Shown here piece by piece: positions 1-8,036 of a DNA stretch of 64,000 bases. Origin of the DNA: Pythium myriotylum. Its lineage: Eukaryota; Oomycota; Peronosporomycetes; Pythiales; Pythiaceae. Position 1 is the first letter of the stretch. The number at the start of each line of letters is the position of its first letter. The position numbers were made by a program, and so were the translations under genes. The stretch is taken from contig JALJCQ010000001.1 in the NCBI GenBank assembly GCA_023091665.1, positions 3,348,001 to 3,412,000 of the forward strand. The letters are read 5' to 3'. The notes below the pieces were generated by a model, which was not told the DNA's origin, made no database searches, and was given only the letters and a program-made list of their open reading frames with translations.

Positions 1-3000
1 GCTAAGACCCGCTACATCTGCTTGAAGGTCCATGAGTCCATGCCAAAAACAAGAAGAGATCGGTTTTTCGCATCAAGAGAGCAAGGACCACGATCTGGTG
101 AACAATCTCATTCAACTGGGTTTGATAATCACGAACGAATTATGATCAACTTTGTTCGACTACTCGAGACAAGTATTAACGCAAAGCTGCCCCTTCTACA
201 TTGCTCGTCTGGAATGGGATACAGGAGCATGGTAGAACTCCTAGTTGGGGCGGGTATGAGCTTTTCCACGTCGATTGCTCCGAGTGTGGAATGGAAACAC
301 ATGCAATGGCGCTGGGAATGGTACGCTGAGACGGCTATCCACGTCGCTATACTGCGTGGGCACCTTCAAGTTCTCCAGTACTTTGCCTCTCAGGTTCAGT
401 TCAACTTTCCGCGCTTTTTCTCGAGAGAAGACAGAAGACCACGAAGTCTACTTCTTCTTGCTTGCTTGGTAAAGCGAGTGGATATCGTAAACTATTTGAT
501 CTCCAGTGGTGCGGTGGGAGATGCTGGAGGTGGTTACAATATGGAGAACACAGCGGACGATCTAGAGCACGCAATGAACTGCTGTGCCTTGGGGCAGTTT
601 GTTGAGGGTTTTCGGCTTTTGCTTCAAGAAGGCACACAACCGGACATCTTAACACTGTCAAAAACTTTGGAAGGGATCGAGAGAGCGCATGGATTTGATG
701 AGCTCGTAGGTGATTTTGCTCCATCCGTAACGGAAGTATTTACAAGTTCTCGAGTGCCTAGTCGTTATCGAAACAAGAAGCGGGTGTTTGCGCCTGCCTT
801 AGCACTTCTGAACGAAATCGGGCCATTCGCGAAAGACCCAGATAGGTTTTTTAGAGTGCTCTCGTTTGATCAAGCGCTGACAACATTTATCATGTGCTCT
901 CAGTACGGATTGTGGACTAGCTTCCGCGATGTTTTTCTTGTCAATGAAGTCTACTTCATACAACCATTGAATCCATGGAAAAACCTTCTCGTCCGAGCAG
1001 CGAACTGTTGCATGATACTCCATCGCGCAGCAATCGCTGATCAGGTCGATGTTCTCCGCTTCTTTGTGTCGCTTGGCGTAACTCCTGATTTGAAGTTACC
1101 CGAGGTTCCCCAGCTTTCTTGCCCAGTGCGTTTCGCTGCAAGACACCATGCGCTCCAAGCTTTCCTCTTCCTGTCGCTCCAATCAGCAGATCTAGGTGTC
1201 TCACTGGATTTGAAGCGTCTTCCCCCTCCTCATATCCATCATCGTTCGATAGAGTGCTCGAGCAGTTTCTTGGCACTATCCTCAGGTTGTCGATGGCAAA
1301 ATCTGAGCGTTATGAGCTGCTACGAAGTCTCAAGATCAAGGCAAGCTCCCTACATGATACAAACTATCATCAACCTCTGGATAGCGGAGAGCAAGAAGCC
1401 CAACGGGAATTCTCTTCTTCATTTAGCGTGTGGTCGTGCACATCCTGTTCTCGTTGAGTTGCTGATCAACGCGGGCGCACGTATTTCTGCGCTAAATTCT
1501 TCTCAAGAAACGCCGCTGATGATTGCTGCCAAGAGAAAGGACTTGTTGGGTGTGGCTGTGGTTCGTTACCTCATCTCTGCGATGCCGAAGCCTGAAACAG
1601 AATTTGACGCAGCCGATCATACTGTGATATTAAGTCGAGCGCTCGTTAGTTGTTTTGCGCAAGCTCCACTATGCAATCTTAAGACAGCAAAGATCCTGCT
1701 TGCCGCAGGTGCAGACGCAAACTTCCAAGACCTTCAATCGGACTCCCTCGAACAGTCCGCTATGTATCACGCTCTGCGAAGTGCGCAGTTTGCTGGAGTG
1801 AAGTTACTTCTCGACAACGGCGCAAAGTTGTCTCAGTCATTTAGCGACGTTTTTCTCTCACCTTTACAGGTAGTGAACGGCACTCTGAAAACCCACTGGC
1901 GTCGATTCTCGTCCTACCTAAAGCACAACGGTCAACGACTCCTTGAGGTAGAAAGTCTCATGAATTTGCTCTTGGAAAAACGATACTCGCAGATTTGCCT
2001 CAATGAAGACTTGCTTCATGAGATGCTTAATGTTGCAGCCGCAATAGCTGCCACAGCAGCGAAGTGGTCAAATCAAGAGGAACGATTTTGGGCTATCTGT
2101 ACACGCATTCTACAAGAACACTCAAGAGAAATTTCCAGTCGAAAGACTGTTTGGGGGCGTCGATCTGCTTTGCACTACGCAGTGGAATGCCTCGAAGTGG
2201 AAGTAGTACGACAACTAGTGAGTCTTCATTTGTGCGATGTTGATGCTGAAGACGAGCGAAAGCGCACGCCACTTCATCTCGTAGCAATCAAAGGTGACTA
2301 CGCAATATGCGATCTACTCATTAACAAGCTCGACGACAAAACCCGGATTGATTGTATGGATGGTAAAGGTCGCACTCCGCTTCATCTTGCGATCGTGTAC
2401 GGGCACGAGCAAGTTGTCGCACAGCTTCTTCAGCATGGTGCATCGATGAGAATGCGATGTTCGCGCGGCTATAACGCGCATTTATATGCTGCCTCGTTGA
2501 ATCGAGTTGCAATGATGATCACACTCTTTGATAGAGACAGCTCTCGAGACTTGCTCTATACATCAAGTGGTGAGTTCGCTCTGTTCCTCGCTGCACGCAA
2601 CGCTTCTTTTCGCATTGTTCGGTGGTTCGCGACGATGACAGCCGACATGAGATATGGATTGAACACGAATTCACTTACCCACACCGCGAGTTGTACCAAG
2701 TACAATCGGACAATTCTACACTATGCTGCAATGTTTGGAGACGCTGGAATTGTGAAAGAAATTTTGAGCGCTGGGATATCTTCAACAATCATCGATAGCC
2801 CTGATTGTGCAGGATATACTGCATTGATGTACTCATTTGCTTTCGGAAAGATCGACGTCACTCAACTTCTCCTTGACGCTGGTGCAGATCCGACAATTGG
2901 TGTGGATCACTCCACCGAAGCGAAGACTCATCCGTACGCTTGCCAGTTTACCATCGCTTCTTTGGGGGAATGGTTTGTGCTGCCTGGATGGCTCTCGTTT

Positions 3001-4089
3001 GTCTCGAAGTCTTCACCTACACAGAAGCGATCACTGGTTGAGCCATCCCTCAGTGAGCATTACTTCTATACATCTGGATATCGCCTACGGTTCCTGCGCA
3101 CTCCGATCAAAACAGGACGCTATGGCCGCGATCTACCTCGGACAGCAAAGCGTGTCGCGGTGAGAACTTCGCTCAGAGCATGGAACTATCGAACGTCATC
3201 GTTTTTTGAATTTGCGTGCGAAGTAGGTGATGAGAAGCTCATAGATTTGCTCTGTCATCTCCCACTTCCAGGGATGATTCGGCATCCATCCCTTTATGCG
3301 GTCCTTCGGCGTGGATTCCTGCAGGCTGTTCAATGGAATCGAGTCAAGATTGTGAAACAATTGCTGACCCTCCCTACTTCCGGATCAGCGATCACGAGCA
3401 GTGGAATAAATATGACGAGCGGCGATGTCAAATTCGCCGACTTCCTGGAAGTCGCTGTAGACTGCGCAGTTTCGCGGGGACTTGAGGAGATGACAATCCT
3501 TCTTCTGTCCGAGTGGCATGGGATCAAAGAGAATGGGCGAATCGGTGGAGACACAAGTGCCTTTGCCTTTCAATTCGCCCAAGCTTTCCAGGTTGCGTGC
3601 ATCCGAGGTCTCGCGGATGTCGTGAGGTACATGATCACTCGGGGCAGCGAGGAGATAGTGGCATTCCACTGGAATGACGGACCCTCTCTTGTGTACGCAT
3701 TTGCGTTTGGACACAACATCATTTCATCGATCTTGCTGGAGCACGGCGCACACATCAGCACCATGGACACGTACATTGCCCCATCGTTTAAGAAATGGAT
3801 CGAGTTTGGATGTCCGTCCGACGTCCAAGTGCAATGGTATGAGCTATCATCTGCTCGCACCATGATTCAGGCGTTGAATAGTCAATTACCGTTGTTTGTT
3901 GGTCCCCTGGAGACCTATGAGCCACCACATGATCGCCTGGATGCGGAAGCAATGGCCTCCATGTTCCTCCTGCATAATGAAGAGGTGGCCGACGTGAAAG
4001 AAGCTGCATCCGAAGATGTCAGGATCACTACCGGTATTGAAGAGCTATCGATTGAGGAGCCACCAAGTGAGCACATGAATCGCGAGTAA
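1..4089 (+). CDS. Large ankyrin-repeat protein, possibly 5'-partial
   Basis: A single uninterrupted reading frame of about 1,360 codons, open to the left edge. The first ATG is at 40, but a start or upstream exon outside the window cannot be excluded. Ankyrin helix-turn-helix repeats are clear at about residues 460-510 (NSLLHLACGRAHPVLVELL), 710-820 (TPLHLVAIKGDYAICDLL, TPLHLAIVYGHEQVVAQLL) and 890-960 (ILHYAAMFGDAGIVKEIL, then GADP). Weaker repeats extend over most of the rest. I see no signal peptide, membrane segment or catalytic domain. The C-terminal 60 residues are acidic and non-repetitive. It lacks the N-terminal module of the ankyrin family at 26-58 kb, so it is a separate gene. The role is presumably protein-protein scaffolding; the partner is unknown. 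It ends 45 bp before the end of the convergent Rrp1 gene. Confidence 0.85.
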   Translation, partial: AKTRYICLKVHESMPKTRRDRFFASREQGPRSGEQSHSTGFDNHERIMINFVRLLETSINAKLPLLHCSSGMGYRSMVELLVGAGMSFSTSIAPSVEWKHMQWRWEWYAETAIHVAILRGHLQVLQYFASQVQFNFPRFFSREDRRPRSLLLLACLVKRVDIVNYLISSGAVGDAGGGYNMENTADDLEHAMNCCALGQFVEGFRLLLQEGTQPDILTLSKTLEGIERAHGFDELVGDFAPSVTEVFTSSRVPSRYRNKKRVFAPALALLNEIGPFAKDPDRFFRVLSFDQALTTFIMCSQYGLWTSFRDVFLVNEVYFIQPLNPWKNLLVRAANCCMILHRAAIADQVDVLRFFVSLGVTPDLKLPEVPQLSCPVRFAARHHALQAFLFLSLQSADLGVSLDLKRLPPPHIHHRSIECSSSFLALSSGCRWQNLSVMSCYEVSRSRQAPYMIQTIINLWIAESKKPNGNSLLHLACGRAHPVLVELLINAGARISALNSSQETPLMIAAKRKDLLGVAVVRYLISAMPKPETEFDAADHTVILSRALVSCFAQAPLCNLKTAKILLAAGADANFQDLQSDSLEQSAMYHALRSAQFAGVKLLLDNGAKLSQSFSDVFLSPLQVVNGTLKTHWRRFSSYLKHNGQRLLEVESLMNLLLEKRYSQICLNEDLLHEMLNVAAAIAATAAKWSNQEERFWAICTRILQEHSREISSRKTVWGRRSALHYAVECLEVEVVRQLVSLHLCDVDAEDERKRTPLHLVAIKGDYAICDLLINKLDDKTRIDCMDGKGRTPLHLAIVYGHEQVVAQLLQHGASMRMRCSRGYNAHLYAASLNRVAMMITLFDRDSSRDLLYTSSGEFALFLAARNASFRIVRWFATMTADMRYGLNTNSLTHTASCTKYNRTILHYAAMFGDAGIVKEILSAGISSTIIDSPDCAGYTALMYSFAFGKIDVTQLLLDAGADPTIGVDHSTEAKTHPYACQFTIASLGEWFVLPGWLSFVSKSSPTQKRSLVEPSLSEHYFYTSGYRLRFLRTPIKTGRYGRDLPRTAKRVAVRTSLRAWNYRTSSFFEFACEVGDEKLIDLLCHLPLPGMIRHPSLYAVLRRGFLQAVQWNRVKIVKQLLTLPTSGSAITSSGINMTSGDVKFADFLEVAVDCAVSRGLEEMTILLLSEWHGIKENGRIGGDTSAFAFQFAQAFQVACIRGLADVVRYMITRGSEEIVAFHWNDGPSLVYAFAFGHNIISSILLEHGAHISTMDTYIAPSFKKWIEFGCPSDVQVQWYELSSARTMIQALNSQLPLFVGPLETYEPPHDRLDAEAMASMFLLHNEEVADVKEAASEDVRITTGIEELSIEEPPSEHMNRE

Positions 4090-4134
4090 AACAAATCTAT
4101 ATGAGGTCACTTAAATCGTGTGTACTTTCGCCGG

Positions 4135-6465
4135 TCAGAAAAAGTCGGCAGCTTTCATTCGTCCCCCCGAGCTCTTGGTTTTAGACTTGCTCGGCGTGGC
4201 GGCAGGACTCGACCCAGCCTTCAAGACACCCTTAATATCGCTCGTGAGTTCCTTCACAACTGCCTTCGAAGCCTTCAAGCGCTTGACTGACAATTCATGA
4301 GGCAAGGCACGGTTCTTCCCAAAAGTCACTTTTTTGGATGGTGCAGCGGCCTCGTCTTCGGCTGCTGCGGCGGCGAGCACTTCGGCCTTGCGCTTCTTCT
4401 TGTCGGCAGCCTGTTCTTTCTTCTTTTGCTGACCAGTGCGCTCGCAGTGACGGCAACAGTCCTTCCCCACGGGCACAAGACCCTTGCCAATACCACCGCA
4501 TCCGCCACAACGACGGAACTTCATACCGCTGCGAACAACGACACTGGCATCGGCATCTTTCTTGTCCTTCTTGTCCTTCTTGGACGGCGTAGTCTCTGCC
4601 GACTCAACTTCCTTCTTCACCTTCTTCTCCTTCTTGGATGGCGTCGACTCTTTCGAGGTCACTTCTTCCGCAGCTTTGGCTGTCTTCTTCTTGGCCTGTC
4701 CTGTGCGTTCACAATGACGGCAAAAGTCCTTGCCCACGGGAACGAGGCCCTTGCCAATGCCTCCACAGCCGCCGCAGCGACGGAACTTCATACCACTACG
4801 CACAACCACATTGGAATCCGACTCCTTGGTCTTCTTCTCCTTTTTGATCGGCGTCTCGTCCTCAACCTTCACTTTCTTCTCCTTCGTTGGGGTCGACTTC
4901 TCCGAAACCTTCGGTTCCTTTTTGATTGGCGTCGTCTCTTCAGTCTTGATCTGCTTTTCCTTCTTGGAAGGAGTGGTCTCCACTTCGGAGTTCTTCTTCT
5001 TACTCTTCTTGGAAGGCGTCTCCTCTTCATCAGCCTTCACTGGCTTGGAGTGCGCGACTTCTTCGAGGGCAGCCGCGACTTCCTCCTCCACCTTCTTCTT
5101 GTCCTTCTTCTGCTTCTTGGACGTTGTCGACTCTTCCGGAGCGGTCTCTACCTCGGCCTCGGTCTTCTTGGCCTTCTTCGACTTCTTTGCACTCTCAGGC
5201 GTCGCTACCTCGAGAGCCTTGGCAGCTTCCATGACCACGTCATCGGCAGCCTTGGCCTTCTTCTGCTTCTTGGTTGGCGTCTCCTCAGCCGCCTTCACCG
5301 GTGTGTTTACTGGCGTCTTGGCTTCATCCGCCTCCTTCTTGCCCTTCTTCTTCTTCTTCTCGGGCGTCACGGCCTCGACGACAGGAGCTTCTTCTTCTTC
5401 TTTCACTTCGGTGTCCTTTTCGTCCATGTCAGCATCTTCCTCGCCCTCGCTCTGCTTGTTCTTCTTTCGTCGCTTGTTCTTCTTCTTTTTCTTGGGCTCG
5501 TCGCTCTCGGCCGCCGGCTCAGCCTCCGCCTCGGGCTCAGGTTCCTTGCGCTTCTTCGTAGCCTTCTTGGGCTTGTTGTTCGCGTCCTGGTTGGCCTTGA
5601 GCGAGTCAATCTTGGTTACTTTGAAGAAGTGCGAGTAGAGATCGTAGAGTACGCTGCGGTTACGCTCGGCTGTGTCATCGGCCGAGGCGATCGCGAAGAT
5701 GCGGTGCTGCACGAATGGCAGCTCGACCTGTTCAAACACCTTGGGCGGCTCTTCCTCATCCTCCTCACCGTCGGTCTCGTCGTTCTCGCTCTTCTTCTTC
5801 TCCTGCTTCGGTGGCTGCGGGCCAAACTTGTACTCGCTCAGCATCGGCAGGAAGACGAGCTCGCGCACGCGCTTGAAGACCGTCTTGTCGTACTCGGAGC
5901 TCAGCAGCGTGAAGAACGGCTCGAGCAGCAGCAGGAACGTCTCGGTGTCCACCGTCTCACCACCGGCACCGTGGAGCTCGGTGAGGAAGAGATCGGTCGT
6001 GTGGAGACGCAGTCCGTTCGGCAGCTGGCTCATGACCTCGCTCGAGAGGATCGACACGAAGCGCTCGACGAGCGCGCGGTCCCACTCGTGGTTCTGCAGC
6101 AGTAGCAGCGTCTGGTGGACAAACTTTCGGATGAGCGAGTAAAACTTGTCGAGCCGCAGCCCGTCGATGCCGTGCCACTCGCGGTGCATCGTGCGGAAGA
6201 AGCTGTGCACAAAGCCCATGGCGTCGTCGACGGCCGGGATCTTGTGCACGAGCGCCGCGAGATTGGTCGAGAGCTCGTCCTGCACGGGGCGCTTGTCGCT
6301 CATCCACATGCAGTAGAAGAGCGCCTTCCAGAGCTTGTCCCACTCGAGCTCGTTCCATTGCGCGCGCTTCGAGAGATACGCCGAGAGCTTCTTGAGCGCC
6401 TGGTCGCGGTACTTCTTCTCCGTGTGCGCCAGGCGCTGCCCGAAGCGCGACGCCACGTTCTCCAT
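4135..6465 (-). CDS. RRP1: Rrp1/Nop52-like ribosomal RNA processing protein with duplicated CxxC modules
   Basis: An intronless 776-residue protein. Residues about 1-220 match the Nop52/Rrp1 helical domain (FGQRLAHTEKKYRDQALKKL, LWKALFYCMWMSDKRPVQ, FYSLIRKFVHQTL). This nucleolar factor is needed for 27S pre-rRNA processing and 60S subunit assembly. After an acidic stretch, residues about 290-775 are a Lys/Glu-rich tail with recurring TPSKKEKK-like units, as expected for a nucleolar protein. Two near-identical copies of a module (about residues 550-590 and 645-685) each carry CGGC and CRHC, a four-cysteine layout that could bind zinc. I do not associate this with Rrp1 of other lineages. The start at 6465 opens directly into the conserved domain. 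The long + strand frame opposite reflects codon bias. The gene diverges from the cyclin at 6816. Confidence 0.88.
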   Translation of the reverse strand: MENVASRFGQRLAHTEKKYRDQALKKLSAYLSKRAQWNELEWDKLWKALFYCMWMSDKRPVQDELSTNLAALVHKIPAVDDAMGFVHSFFRTMHREWHGIDGLRLDKFYSLIRKFVHQTLLLLQNHEWDRALVERFVSILSSEVMSQLPNGLRLHTTDLFLTELHGAGGETVDTETFLLLLEPFFTLLSSEYDKTVFKRVRELVFLPMLSEYKFGPQPPKQEKKKSENDETDGEEDEEEPPKVFEQVELPFVQHRIFAIASADDTAERNRSVLYDLYSHFFKVTKIDSLKANQDANNKPKKATKKRKEPEPEAEAEPAAESDEPKKKKKNKRRKKNKQSEGEEDADMDEKDTEVKEEEEAPVVEAVTPEKKKKKGKKEADEAKTPVNTPVKAAEETPTKKQKKAKAADDVVMEAAKALEVATPESAKKSKKAKKTEAEVETAPEESTTSKKQKKDKKKVEEEVAAALEEVAHSKPVKADEEETPSKKSKKKNSEVETTPSKKEKQIKTEETTPIKKEPKVSEKSTPTKEKKVKVEDETPIKKEKKTKESDSNVVVRSGMKFRRCGGCGGIGKGLVPVGKDFCRHCERTGQAKKKTAKAAEEVTSKESTPSKKEKKVKKEVESAETTPSKKDKKDKKDADASVVVRSGMKFRRCGGCGGIGKGLVPVGKDCCRHCERTGQQKKKEQAADKKKRKAEVLAAAAAEDEAAAPSKKVTFGKNRALPHELSVKRLKASKAVVKELTSDIKGVLKAGSSPAATPSKSKTKSSGGRMKAADFF

Positions 6466-6815
6466 CGTTGCTGCTCTGCGGGTCCGTTCACGAGCTTCCC
6501 TCCAGGCAAGAGCTCCTCATGAAGAGCGGATCACTTGCCAACCAGCGACTGCCTTCTTCCATTTGATTGGATGAAAATTTGCACCATATCCACCAATCCG
6601 ATCACTTTAGTAGTATAAATGGCTCGTTTCTGGCCAGTTTCGAAAAAAAATACAACACCACCTGAATCTGGTTCTCTCGTTTTAGTGACAGTCGTGTGTA
6701 GTGACAAATACCCCTGCTGGAGAGCTCCAAAGCGACTGCATCTTCCACGAGGAGATCCTCTTCCTCTTCCTCGCTGGCCATTCTTCTTCTTCTTCTTCTT
6801 CCTCTCCTTCTGCTC
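6466..6815. promoter_or_regulatory. Divergent promoter between Rrp1 and cyclin genes
   Basis: These 350 bp separate the two ATGs and must hold both 5' leaders and promoters. A pyrimidine tract of repeated CTT triplets lies just before the cyclin ATG (about 6783-6805). I see no convincing TATA box. The exact elements cannot be assigned by eye. Confidence 0.5.
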
Positions 6816-7988
6816 ATGGTGCAGGCGGCCGTGCGGCTCCCGCAAGACGACGAGCTCAGCATGTCGGTGTCGCCGCTGCTCCCGTCGTCCATCGAGGACG
6901 AGGACGATGGCAAGCGCGTGCGCTTCGACGCGTCTTTCCAGCCCACGCACACCGTCTTCACGCCCAAGCTCTCGGACGCCGCGCAGCTGCGGTACCGCAA
7001 GCCCGACGACCGCATCGCCAGCAGCTCGTCGCTGCCGACCTCGGTCTCGTCGGTCGTGCAGCCCAACTACGACGACTTTCTGCGCCGCACGAGCGTCGTG
7101 CTCTACCAGCACGTGCGCCGCTGCGAGAAGCGCTTCCGCGAGCAGCGCAGCGCCGTCGCAGCGTCGACCGCCGTCGCCATGCGCGCGCAGTCGACGATCG
7201 ACGAAGGCGACGAGAGCGAGCAGGAGAAGCAGGCCTTTGAGGCCACGGTGAGCAACACGAGGCTCAACGGAGGCCCCGAGAGCACGGCGTCGCCCAAGCT
7301 GCTCGAGCTGCCCGTGGACGAGCTCTTCCGCGAGGAACACTTTGTCACGCCGCAGTACAAGTACACGTTCATCCGCCTGCCGCGCGTGCACCCGATGACG
7401 AGCTACGTCATGCAAAAAGTGCAGACCAAGAGCCACGTCCCGACCGTCGACGAGATCTTCCGCTTTTGCAAGAACCTCTTCCACAAGGCACAGCTCTCGG
7501 CCGAGTGCGCCATCGTCTGCCTCATCTACATCGAGCGCCTCATGGAGCAGGCCGGCGTGCCGCTGCTCGCGCGCACGTGGAAACCCATCGTGCTCTGTGG
7601 TCTGCTGCTCGCCTCCAAGGTACGCCTCCTTCAGTGGATATCGTGCGCACTCGCCCCAGCATCTCACACGTCGCTCGCTTGGTTTGTGTTGTCGTAGGTG
7701 TGGCAGGACCTGAGCTCGTGGAACGTCGAGATCAGCAGTATTTATCCGCAGTACCCGCTCCACTCGATCAACCGGCTCGAGCGGCTCTTCCTGCACCACA
7801 TCCAGTGGGACCTCTACATCTCGGCCTCAGTCTACGCCAAGTACTACTTCGCGCTGCGGTCGCTCACGGAGAAGAAAGACTTTCGGAGACGGTACAACTA
7901 CACCATGCGCGTGGACCCGCCCAACTCGAAGCGCCTCGAGGAGCGCAGCGCGGCGATCCGCCACGAGCTGTACTCGAAGAGTCTGTGA
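6816..7988 (+). CDS. Cyclin Y / PHO80-like cyclin
   Basis: Two exons, 6816-7619 and 7698-7988, flank a 78-nt GT-AG intron (phase 0) and encode 364 residues. The cyclin box spans about residues 195-330. It includes a helix with IVCLIYIERLMEQ, then TWKPIVLCGLLLASKVWQD across the splice junction, then SSWNVEIS and INRLERLFL. This pattern is typical of cyclin Y and Pho80/PCL-type cyclins, which activate Pho85/CDK14-16-class kinases. The N-terminal 150 residues are polar and probably disordered, with Ser/Asp/Glu clusters. No myristoylation glycine follows the initiator Met. The gene ends 48 bp from the convergent Sec10 stop. The subfamily is inferred from the WKPIVLCGLLLASKVW region, and the kinase partner is unknown. 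Confidence 0.85.
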
Positions 7989-8036
7989 GCTGCACCTTTT
8001 GCCTCAAAATAATCTGTATTCATGGTCTTACGCCCC

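Noticed and set aside
4297..6105. A 602-codon frame opposite Rrp1 with leucine-rich, membrane-like stretches
   Set aside because: It is the complement of Lys/Glu-rich codons (CTT, CTC), not a membrane protein. The Rrp1 domain on the other strand is clear.
6531..7799. A 422-codon minus-strand frame over the cyclin gene
   Set aside because: It overlaps conserved cyclin-box coding sequence and has Arg/His/Leu-biased composition with no motif.
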